Source: Pomphorhynchus laevis
Lineage: Eukaryota > Acanthocephala > Palaeacanthocephala > Echinorhynchida > Pomphorhynchidae
Assembly: GCA_012934845.2 (NCBI GenBank)
Contig: WNNJ02000682.1
Span: forward strand, 1-64,000
DNA length: 64,000 nt
Reading direction: 5' to 3'
Shown here one piece after another: positions 11,590-20,996 of this stretch (its first letter is position 1; each line of letters opens with the position of its first letter). Position numbers and translations under genes: made by a program. Under the pieces are notes generated by a model. That model made no database searches. It was not told where the DNA came from and saw only the letters and a list, made by a program, of their open reading frames with translations.

Positions 11590-11975
11590 GTAAAATAGGT
11601 GAAGAGAGCATACATAAAATCACTTAATGAAACTAAATAAATTGATTTTTTAATTAGATTAGCTAACTGAGTCTACTAAACGCAGGATTATGCATATATA
11701 GTGTAAAATTGTAGTAAGAGCTTGTGAGTTTAAATATGTTTGGGGGTATGTAATAGTAACGGATTAAATTTTACTTCGCAATGCAACAGACTAACCAATG
11801 ATTTCGCTGTTAAAATTGGACTTTGAAATAATGCATAAATACTAACAGCTTTTCTTAAAAGTTTATTTATATAATAAAGTTGTAAAAAACAACAGTATAA
11901 TTGGGCTAATATATATACATATAACAATTTTAAGAGATTTATCTAAAGGTGATTTTATTGTTATGTAAATTTAGA
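11590..11975. mobile_element. ~385-bp segment unique to the upstream region of RTCA copy 1
   Basis: The upstream regions of the two RTCA copies align closely except for this extra block, which is absent at 27535. It contains TTAGCTAACTGAGTCTAC (about 11658-11676), the terminal motif of the permuted PLE, without the rest of that element. It could be an insertion in copy 1 or a deletion in copy 2. No gene is visible in it. Confidence 0.5.
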
Positions 11976-13290
11976 TTAATTTACGTGTATTTAATCGCAA
12001 ACTTTTTGAAAAAAAAAACGGTTTCTAACTAAGATTCTTATACACAGAAGAATCTTGATCTAATATGGCACAACACATAAAAAGAATAGAATCGAAGATA
12101 TGGTAATAAAAATAAAGAGTTAATAATTAAATTTGTTTAAAAAGACGATATTTAATTTTCTGAAGCTCTTTCTTCCGTAGTTTTGCATCGTAATCATGCA
12201 ATTATTGTAAAAAGTCTTAAGATTGTATAATGCAATTTCTCTGATACAAATACAAGTCACAAGCTAATTAAAACAAGAATGAATTGTTATTAAAGCTTAC
12301 AATTTATATTGTTTTCGTAAAAATTAATGCCAAATTGTAATGTATATATTTAATTAAATCTTAATTAACATTTAATCTTAATAAATTTTGATCTTATTTT
12401 AATCTTAATCTTATTTTAATCTTAATTTGTGAAAAAATATTATTATTTCATAACTTTAATTTGTTGATATTTAATTTGTTAAATAAAAAATTATATTCTA
12501 AATGTGCAAATTATATAACTTTTATATTTTAACTTGATATAAATTATACAAAATCTTAATTATTTATCATTTATAAATATTTATAATTATTTAATTATGT
12601 ATTATTTCATATTTTTTATTTATCAGTATGCCATATTTATAAATAATTTGATATAATTAGACTCAATTGCCTGATCTGATTATATAAAACTTGTTTACAC
12701 ATTCTATAACTTGCAGAGATAAAACTTCCAGGGATTTTATCTTAATAAGGATTTAATCTTAATTAATTTTAATCGTAATTTTTATATTTTTTAATCTTAA
12801 TCTTAAAAATATTATTTCATAACTTTAATTTGTTGATATTTAATTTGTTATATTAAACAACAGACATATTAAGTCATATTATGCATTTTACTTTATTTAA
12901 AAGTTGTGATTAAATTAGCAATTAATATGTAATGTTAATTTAATTTGTATTGTCTTTTACATTTGTTTCGCTTCCTATTAAGAATATATTTGTAAGCACT
13001 AAGGTGTTTTAGAATGCTTAAATAAACCTAAATAAAAAATATTATAAAATTAAATACAAAACGAAAAATTGGTAAATCCTATTTATTATAAAAAGTATTT
13101 ATTTTGGTGGCTACTGCTACGATCATCAAACATAGTCCGCTATAATTGTTTTTGGCCCAATTTTGAATACTATTATTAATTTACAAGACAAAGCCCTAAG
13201 GTTGTTCAGTCTGCTTATCAAACCAAAACATAATTAAAAAAACTCAGGTAGTCCATTCAAATAACTTCTTGATCGGGATGGTGTATCCAT
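11976..13290. repeat. Shared upstream block of the RTCA duplication (copy 1)
   Basis: This AT-rich non-coding block is highly similar to 27535-28800. It includes many TTAATCTTAAT repeats around 12340-12420 and 12740-12800. No ORF or RNA gene is visible. It shows that the RTCA copies arose by DNA-level duplication, not retrocopying. Confidence 0.85.
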
Positions 13291-13303
13291 TTATTAATTT
13301 TTT

Positions 13304-13460
13304 TTGTAAAACATGTATGCCAGTCGCGAAAGAATGACGAATGCCGTTTCGTCATCACAATGATTCATCAGTGCCAAATCCCTCCCACTACTGGATGCAG
13401 AGGAGGACTGCATCCAGTAGTGGGAGGGATACTTTCGCGTCTGGCTTACATGTTTTACAA
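13304..13460. repeat. Interrupted fold-back inside LINE debris
   Basis: A perfect 23-bp inverted repeat (13378-13400 with 13408-13430, 7-nt spacer) is nested in outer arms 13304-13332 and 13431-13460 that match with about three differences. The left arm has an extra ~45-bp insert. It lies in CR1-like sequence and may come from a twin-primed or snap-back insertion. Confidence 0.7.
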
Positions 13461-13479
13461 GAAATTCACGCGGAATGGT

Positions 13480-14209
13480 CTCACTCTCCTTAAATATTAT
13501 TAATTTACAAGACAAAGCCTAGCAATACTTTCTACACGTACTAAGATATCTGGTAATGTCTCCGGTAATATATCCGGTAAAAGTCTTCTTTTGAATTTAG
13601 CAATACTTTCTACACGTACTAAGATATCCGGTAATATGTTCAATACACTAACAGCACGATGCGAAATACTATAATGACTGGGACACCTTCCATTATATTG
13701 TGTTCTAAAATATGTCCTCGATGATAAGTACCTTGAGATATAAGTTATGCAACTGAATGAGGTAATGACAAGGTTGATCTTACACGAACACGATAAGATC
13801 GCTTCGTAAGAAATGTATAAAGCCAATTAACGACTATCGGATCTACATTACAGTCTACGAGCACTTCGATAAGATTTTTATGACATATACGGTCGAATGC
13901 ACACTATTGAAGTCAATAAAGACACAATCATCTGCTATTTCATTAAACACTTCATTAGCCTATGATTCTATATCACAAAGTAAAATAGATAAGCACGATC
14001 TTCCAGCGATGAATCCATGCTGACGTGGGTCTAGTTGGTTTGACTGGCGTTATTTATAGATAATGCGTTCACAATTTTTACTAACAACACTAGTTAAGCT
14101 CACAGGTCTATATGCGTTCACAATTTTTACTAACAACACTAGTTAAGCTCACAGGTCTATATGCGTTCACAATTTTTACTAACAACACTAGTTAAGCTCA
14201 CAGGTCTGG
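13480..14209 (-). mobile_element. CR1-like LINE, RT fragment and C-terminal end
   Basis: Minus-strand reading gives, in pieces, RPVSLTSVVSK (RT motif 2 region), QHGFIAGRSC, a VFIDFN block and a C-terminal stretch with YNGRCPSHYSISHRA and RVESIAKFKRR. Frames are interrupted and the order is scrambled by local tandem duplications at 13500-13640 and 14063-14209. The C-terminal part also follows RTCA copy 2 (28840-28990), so the LINE end was within the duplicated block. Conserved motifs fit the CR1/Jockey side of LINEs; the exact clade is not certain. Confidence 0.7.
14063..14209. repeat. 49-bp tandem repeat, 3 units, within LINE RT
   Basis: Three near-perfect head-to-tail 49-bp units start at 14063, 14112 and 14161. 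Each contains CTAGTTAAGCTCACAGGTCT, the antisense of the RT motif SLTSVVSK. This is a local expansion of a LINE coding segment. Confidence 0.95.
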
Positions 14210-14211
14210 AT

Positions 14212-14395
14212 AGACTCAAACGTATCCTTAGAGAGCTAGGTGCGCTCTGAAACGTGCTCAGCATCTGTCATTGAATGGGAAAACCCAATTGCGCCATTAG
14301 AGTACCTGGGCTTTCTCGGGATTAGTGTTCTCTAAAGTATGTCCCCCAGAGCAAATACTAAGGTTTCTTAAGCTCCTAATCTCGTGATTACCGAC
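14212..14395 (+). mobile_element. Jockey/R1-like LINE fragment (ORF2 C terminus)
   Basis: Plus-strand frames read LDRLKRILRELGAL and later PQSKY-GFLSS. These match the last ~70 residues of ORF2 in the element at 50.9-54.6 kb (LDRLKRILKKARWAL). It is broken. It belongs to a different insertion from the ORF1 piece that follows. Confidence 0.65.
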
Positions 14396-14486
14396 TATAG
14401 TCCGCCTCGATTGGATACTTACGTGGGTGAGATACCCTGAATGCAATCATTGTCCAAATATCACATTCAGGTGCGTCACAGCCAAC

Positions 14487-14551
14487 ATGTTGAGCTACAA
14501 ACGATCTTTCTACATATATAGAAAGTAAGTATACGACGGAGCGATCAAAGC
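14487..14551. repeat. 65-bp direct repeat, copy 1
   Basis: This segment (starting GTTGAGCTACAAACGATC) recurs with about two differences at 16084-16148. Here it is just upstream of LINE ORF1 coding sequence; there it lies inside the PLE array. Confidence 0.85.
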
Positions 14552-14714
14552 AACATATGAAAACAAATTTTCCAAGAAATGCAGAAAATGAGGTAAGTGG
14601 AATTTTTTTTATTAAATTTGATGTCGAGCACAGAGGGAGAACTACCTCCTGTGCCAAATTGATAAAGCTTGTAATCGTGAAACTCCTCCAACCATTCGAA
14701 AAATAGAACTTATT
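14552..14714 (+). mobile_element. Jockey/R1-like LINE ORF1, left part, split by PLE array
   Basis: The plus strand encodes KLVIVKLLQPFEK, matching NLVIIRLLQPFERKNLF in ORF1 of the element at 53.8-54.6 kb. The ORF1 sequence resumes at 19263 (NKFLREFTEMY) after a 4.5-kb PLE array. The array is bordered on both sides by TAGAACTTATT (14704-14714 and 19263-19273). Confidence 0.75.
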
Positions 14715-16083
14715 CATTTAAATTAGAAGAAAGAGGGCAAAAACCATCGCAAAATTTATTCAATTAAATATTTCGATGCCTAGCTGGCATCATCTTTAGC
14801 AATCTGAAATGAAGGCACAAAAGTGTACACGTCAACATAAAAAAGAAGAAAAGGAAGAAAAATGTCAACACAAGGAAAACAAGCGCTAATCTCGTCAACC
14901 CTGCTATGTAATACCACCCAACATGAGATGATATCCATCCTTCTCATTTAACTTCGGCTTGAGATCACGGATGAACAGTGATTCAATAATCTGTCGTTGG
15001 AAGGCTTGTTGTCGATGAGCAAGGACTTTAACTTCATCAAAGTTAATTGTGTGCCCGGTCAAAAAGGAAAGTTTAGCAACAGCAGAGTGAGCCGCTGTAT
15101 GCAGCGCAGCACGATGTTCTTTTATTCTTGACTTTAACATTCGACCGGTTTGACCTTCATAAAATTCCACAGAATCGCAACAATCAATTCTATAAACCAA
15201 TCCTATCTTAATAACACGTTTACACCTACTTATCAAATTATCAATTGTTATTTGTTTCCCTTCGTTAATGGTTAAGTCAATTGGAAGGTGTGATATTCTT
15301 ATCAATTTCCTCAGTTGTAATGTTAACGAGCGTGACAACCAACCGAACGAGGGAATTGTACATAGCAATTTTTGGGGACCAATCAATTTATCACTGGGAT
15401 GGTAAAAACGAGACTCGATCATTTCGTCAATACGCTTTAACTCTTTTGATGGATATCCCAATCTTAGAAAAGCAGTAAACAAAGACGACAACACGTCATA
15501 TACCAAATTAGGAGTACTACAAAGATTATAAGCTATAATACAAAAGCTTCTAAATACACCCAATTTTGTGTTAGCAGAGTGATTACTACTCCAAGGGATA
15601 TACATGTTAGATTCTGTAGGTTTTCGAAATACGAAAGAAGTAAAATTACCCTGGTTAACCTGGCTAATCTTAGCATCTAAGAAACTGATACTGCTATCAA
15701 TTAGCCAGGTTACCTTGTACCGGATAAGTGGATGTAAGCCATTCAGATGCATAATAAACTCATTAGCACAAAAAAAATCACCGGGCAAGATCACAAAAAC
15801 ATCATCGATGTATCTATACCAACACACTGGTTTTAATAGGTAAATGCTAATCCATACACTTTCTACATCTGCCATAAAGATATCAGCTAAAGCCAGCACA
15901 AGCGGAGAACTCATTGCCACTCCCCATATTTGCTCATATAGCTGATCATTGAATTTAAAATTCGTAATGGTAGCAAACTCAAAAGCTTTTTAACTATCAA
16001 ACGATTATTAGCATTCCCCCATGTACCAGCAAGTGCATTAATGGCCACATCAATAGCATCAGTTACCGGCACATTCGTAAACT
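14715..16083 (-). mobile_element. Classical PLE (RT, then C-terminal GIY-YIG), 5'-truncated inverted copy
   Basis: A 338-residue frame (14904-15920) begins at RT motif B (PLVLALADIFM), continues through motif C (WYRYIDDVFVI), a linker with ISFLDAKI, and ends in a GIY-YIG domain (GLVYRIDCCDSVEF, then YEGQTGRMLKSRIKEHR). This is the usual domain order of Penelope/Poseidon/Neptune elements. Its 3' UTR (14715-14900) includes the hairpin GATGCC..GGCATC and matches the pseudo-LTR at 16369-16545. The copy stops near 16083 at the sequence for the FTNVPVTDAI motif, so it is truncated at its 5' end. It is inverted relative to the rest of the array. Confidence 0.88.
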
Positions 16084-16148
16084 TGTTGAGCTACAAACGA
16101 TCTTTCTACATCTACAGAAAGTAAGTATACGACGGAGCGATCAAAGCA
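16084..16148. repeat. 65-bp direct repeat, copy 2
   Basis: This matches 14487-14551 and lies exactly between the inverted PLE copy and the plus-strand PLE array. It probably records template switching or rearrangement during insertion. Confidence 0.8.
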
Positions 16149-16368
16149 TTATATGAATGACCCTGCTGTGCATACTGCGACTTACTCTGCTGTCGCTAAA
16201 CTTTCCTTTTTGACCGGACACACAATTAACTTTGATGAAGTTAAAGTCCTTGATCATCGACAACAAGCCTGCCAACGACAGATTATTAGATCACTGTTCA
16301 TCTATGATCTCATGCCGATGTTAAATGAGAAGGATGTATATCATCTAATGTTGGGTGGTATTACATAG
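16149..16368 (+). mobile_element. Classical PLE, C-terminal GIY-YIG remnant of a tandem copy
   Basis: The open stretch 16153-16368 encodes the end of the endonuclease domain (LSFLTGHTINFDEVKVL to LMLGGIT), which is also seen at the end of the two longer copies. It precedes a pseudo-LTR, so it is the tail of an upstream tandem unit, as is common in Penelope elements. Confidence 0.8.
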
Positions 16369-16602
16369 CAGGGTTGACGAGATTAGCGCTTGTTTTTTCT
16401 TGTTTTGACATTTTTCTTCTTTTTTCTTCGTTTTTATGTTGACGTGTACACTTTTGTGCCTTCATTTCAGATTGCTGAATATGATGCCAGTTAGGCATCG
16501 AAATATTCAATTAAATAATTTTTACGATGGTTTTTGCCATCTTTCTTCTAATTTAAATGTTATCACACCGTCGCATTCCTCATTCAAAATCGATTTATTC
16601 GA
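16366..16602 (+). repeat. Penelope pseudo-LTR, left
   Basis: About 235 bp, roughly 90% similar to 19034-19262. It contains the 3' UTR with T-rich runs, the hairpin GATGCCAGTTAGGCATC, and the start of the next unit. Such pseudo-LTRs come from tandem PLE units and are not retroviral LTRs. Confidence 0.8.
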
Positions 16603-19033
16603 ACAAGTCTATGGCAGAACAATGTTGAAAATTCTAAGTCGTTACTTAGAGACTAAATTAAGAATGTGCACGATCTTTTACGATTTACGGTTTTTAAAGT
16701 CATGCAAGCAGGAAGGTCTGTTACCGGTGTTTTCACGGATCAAATACATGGGATGTACTCGTCAATCTAAATCCACAATGCGGATATTGAAACGATGTTC
16801 TTTTAAACTAATTGAAAATGAGATCAGGAGCAAGTACCGTTTGTTATCGAATATAATACTGGATTGCTCTGTGATGGAACGTGGCTGACAACAATGATCG
16901 CTCCAAACGATTGGGTGGAATTTCTAGAATTTGCTGGACACTATATTGCAAGGATGTCTAATGCAAAACGCCATAAACAAGAACTGAAACTAATGAGCTT
17001 ACGCAGACATCAATTTCAGGTTAGTGATACACAATTGCCATTGAGTGTCGCCAGCATTGTAGCACGATGTTCTACACAGCATATCATACCTGATAACTCT
17101 AGGCACATTATTAATATATCGAGCTCTTAATTAAGTGATGACGCAGCACGTGTTCTGGAATTGGGTTTAAAATTTGGTGTCTCACGTAGTAAATTTGATC
17201 GGCTAGCTGAGTTTGATATTGCAGTTCAATTTGAAATGTTAGCTCATAAGGTTGTTAAAACTTTCCCGAACATCAGTCTACACAGGTTTTCCTCACATCT
17301 CTTTCTTCTCTCTTGCTTAGTTTGGGATCGTATCGTCGTTTATTCAATTTGTCTCTGAAGAAATATGAAATCTAGCATTAGTATTAAACAGCGCCATTTG
17401 TTAATTAATACATAAGGAATAACACTGATATTGTTGTAAATACGGCAGATAAAGGTAAAAAAGAAAATATTAAGTATTTTATAGGATACGTCTACTTTTT
17501 CTCCTGTTCAGATGATTCCACTTCTAACCGTACTAGAAAGTTAATTGAAATTCTAAAAGCATTGAGGAAGGTGGGTCTTATTACAGATATTGACTGTAAG
17601 AACATGTATCCTTCAGATCCTCTCATTCCGTATATGGACTACCGAAAATTCACAAAAAATGTCACTCTACGATCCATTGTATCTATGATTGGTGCATTTA
17701 ATTACGGCGCAGGAAAATTTATTTCCAACCTATTACAGACAATAGTGACTAATATAGATTTTTAAATTTCCAACAGCCATGATTTTGTTCAGAAAATTAA
17801 ATCTCTTATCATTTCGGACATAAGCAATTATTATGTTTTCACGTTGGGTGTTGAATCCTTGTTTACGAATGTGCCGGTAACTGATGCTATTGATGTGGCC
17901 ATTAATGCACTTGCTGGTACATGGGGGAATGCTAATAATCGTTTGATAGTTAAAAAGCTTTTGAACTGCTACCATTACGAATTTTAAATTCAATGATCAG
18001 CTATATGAGCAAATATGGGGAGTGGCAATGGGTTATCCGCTTGTGCTGGCTTTAGCTGATATCTTTATGGCAGATGTAGAAAGTGGATGGATTAGCATTT
18101 ACCTATTAAAACCAGTGTGTTGGTATAGATACATCAATGATGTTTTTGTGATCTTGCCCGGTGACTGTTTTAGTGCTAATGAGTTTGTTATGCATCTGAA
18201 TGGCGTACATCCACTTATCCAGTACAAAGTAACCTGCCCAATTGATAGCAGTATCAGTTTCTTAGATGTTAAGATTAGCCAGGTTAAACAGGGTAGTTTC
18301 ACTACTTCTGTATTTCGAAAACCTACAGAATCTAACATATATATCCCTTGGAGTAGTAATCACTCTGCTAACACAAAATTGGGTGTATTTGGAAGCTTTT
18401 GTATTAGAGCTTATAATCTTTGTAGTACTCCTAATTTGGTTTATGACGTGTTGTCTTCTTTGTTTACTGCTTTTCTAAGATTGGGATATCCATCAAAAGA
18501 GTTAAAGCGTATTAGCGAAATGATCGAGTCTCGTTTTTACATCCCAGTGATAAATTGATCGGTCGCCAAAAATTGGTATGTACAATTCCCTCGTTCGGTT
18601 GGTTGTCACGCTCGTTAACATTACAACTGAGGAAATTGATAAGAATATCACACCTTCCAATTGACTTAACCATTAACGAACGGAAACAAATAACAATTGA
18701 TAATTTGATAAGTAGGTGTAAACGTGTTATTAAGATAGGATTGGTTTATAGAATTGATTGTTGCGATTCTGTGGAATTTTATGAAGGTCAAACCGGTCGA
18801 ATGTTAAAGACAAGAATAAAAGAACATCGTGCTTCTCTGCATACGGCGGCTCCCTCTGCTATTGCTAAACTTCCTTTTTTGACCGGACACACAATTAACT
18901 TTGATAAGTTAAAGTCCTTGCTCATCGACAACAAGCCTACCAACGACAGATTATTGAATCACTGTTCATCTGTGATCTCAAGCCGAAGTTAAATGAGAAG
19001 GATGGATAACATCTAATGTTGGGTGGTATTACA
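16436..19033 (+). mobile_element. Classical PLE, nearly full-length broken copy
   Basis: The plus strand carries the pre-RT region (16560-17360), the RT and C-terminal GIY-YIG. Open stretches include 16436-16888, 16864-17130, 17161-17358, 18022-18558 and 18555-18992. RT landmarks are the FTNVPVTDAID block near 17855-17890, PLVLALADIFM, and a YRYI-type motif C region near 18125. The endonuclease reads GLVYRIDCCDSVEF then YEGQTGRMLKTRIKEHR. Several frame breaks make it non-functional. It matches the inverted copy at 14.7-16.1 kb closely. It ends in the right pseudo-LTR. Confidence 0.88.
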
Positions 19034-19262
19034 TAGCAGGGTTCACGAGATTAGCGCTTGTTTTTTCTTGTTTTGACTTTTCCTTTTTCTTCTTTTTTTA
19101 TGTTGACGTGTACACTTTTGTGCCTTTATTTTAGATTGCTGAAGATGATGCCAGTTAGGCATCGAAATATTTAATTAAATAAATTTTGCGATGGTTTTTG
19201 TCATCTTTCTTCTAATTTAAGTGTCATCACACCGACGCATTCTTCATTCAAATTCAATTTAT
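19034..19262 (+). repeat. Penelope pseudo-LTR, right
   Basis: Partner of 16366-16602. After it the interrupted LINE ORF1 resumes directly at the 11-bp target duplication. Confidence 0.8.
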
Positions 19263-20295
19263 TAGAACTTATTAATAAGTTTCTGAGAGAATTCACAGAA
19301 ATGTACAAAAAAGCATATTATTCAACTCTATAAAATATTTTTAGGCTGAGATTCGAATATCCTTCTGTACCTCAGACCTCGCTGTTGCCTACATAAAGTT
19401 TTTCAAGATGAGCTTTTCTCATTTTTGAACGATAATATTTAAGCCAATCCAGGCATCTGTAAAAATAAATAACATTCCGTCCTTTCTGTCAGATGACGAC
19501 ATACAGGCTCTTGAAAAATAATATAATGTGTCTAATCTGTGTTTAGTCACGGGAAGGAATGACCTTCCGATACCTGTGGCCTTCTGTTCAACGTCTGTGG
19601 ACCAGGCAGAATCCCTTGCGAATACATCATATAACCCCTTCTTGGGACATAACCTGTCTTTCACTGTTATAGATTCAGATTCCCAGAAGTACCCCCATTG
19701 CTAAAGTTGTCATCATTAATGGCATTGTGCATCAAAATATAATCTTCCTCCAACTTGTGGGGTATGCGAATTGTCGATGATCATTCTGGAAAATGCGAAA
19801 TGCCACCATACTGCTCAAACTGCCTCTGATGAACACTTATCCCGGTAGAGGAAATGCTGCTTATTTAAAAGCTATAAGAAACGCCATTGCGGACTGCTCG
19901 CTAAACCAGCCAACTTCGCCGAAGCTTGCTCGAACAATATTTGATCAACTGAAAAAAGAACGTCGGATGTTGAAATTGTTAAGCTAATTGATGACAAACA
20001 TCAGGCTAGCATGGAAGAAATGCATACATTAATACAATATTTAGTTGCCAAGTTCGATGAGTCACGAATTACTCCAACGACAAATACTAAGTCTTCTAAA
20101 AGATTACCCTATTTAAAGAAGCTTAATGCATCTATGCTGAGTCTATTCTCTAAAAAAGACAAAGTTTGGGCAGAAGCGGTCACCTCGGGAAATGAAGATA
20201 ATGCCAGTGGGCAAGTGACTCCACCTAGATTGGCCGGGTGTGGTAAGGGCAACCGTCTCACCTCCAGTTCCGACTAGGGGGAGGCATCTCTCTCC
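19263..20295 (+). mobile_element. Jockey/R1-like LINE, ORF1 right part (degraded)
   Basis: Plus-strand pieces match ORF1 of the element at 53.4-54.6 kb: NKFLREFTEMYKK, the FNSIKY region, a C-rich zinc-knuckle area near 19680-19830, and the C-terminal segment 20011-20277 (HTLIQYLVAKFDESR, GNEDNASGQVT). Frames shift several times. The nucleocapsid-like knuckles suggest RNA binding in the living element. Confidence 0.75.
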
Positions 20296-20311
20296 AGTTA
20301 AATCAACAAAA

Positions 20312-20858
20312 TGTGAAGTAATCAAGAGCCCTTTTCACTGAATATTTAACAGTGAAATTCGGAAGGTGCTTCCGCCCTTAGCCTTCTATCTGGTAGAGAT
20401 CCAGATGTTATAGTCTTTCAGGAGACGCGGTCTATCCGTCTCCCCTCAGAACCTTACTCGATTTATTCCGAAGCACATATATACCCACTATACTCCATAT
20501 ATAACCCATTCTCACTCCTCTTCATCTCAAGGTCGTCAGTTCTACCAAATTACAGGTGTACCTCAAGGTTCCCCACTTTCTCCAATCTTGTATCTTGCTG
20601 CCTCAATTGAACTTTACAAAAAATTTAAACGCGACCAACATCTAGTAGTATACGCTGATGATACCATAACCCTGTTTTTCCTGGACGCAGGTGAAAATTT
20701 GTATTCTCAGACATCAGCAGTTTCTTTTTAAGATTAAAAGATCAGTTATCCTCATCCAATCTTATTTTAAACTCCTCTAAATCGCATGTGTTCGGCTTTC
20801 ATGGCGCCTTTGCGACAAAGAACAAATTGAAAATATTAGCACTATCTGCACTCTCCTC
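20312..20858 (+). mobile_element. Jockey/R1-like LINE, ORF2 with large internal deletion
   Basis: The start (SQEPFFTEYL region) and first ~75 residues of the endonuclease (VIVFQETRSIRLP) join directly to RT motif B (GVPQGSPLSPIL) and motif C (VVYADDT). About 460 codons of endonuclease and RT are missing relative to the copy at 51.0-53.4 kb. The copy ends at a palindrome cluster. Confidence 0.75.
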
Positions 20859-20996
20859 TAACGGGTTTCGTTGAAACCCGTTACGGCAGATCTCGTTGTC
20901 GTGGTAATAAACAACGACAACGTTGATCTCATTTTGATCTCATTTTCCAGTGTAATAAAGTGGCTTCGTGCGAAGCCACTTTATTACACTGGAAAA
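20859..20996. repeat. Cluster of three palindromes
   Basis: Three hairpins lie in a row. TAACGGGTTTC (20859-20869) pairs with 20873-20883. CGTTGTCGT (20894-20902) pairs with 20914-20922. A perfect 26-bp arm (20943-20968) faces 20971-20996 with a 2-nt spacer. The cluster separates the plus-strand LINE from a minus-strand element. Confidence 0.95.
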
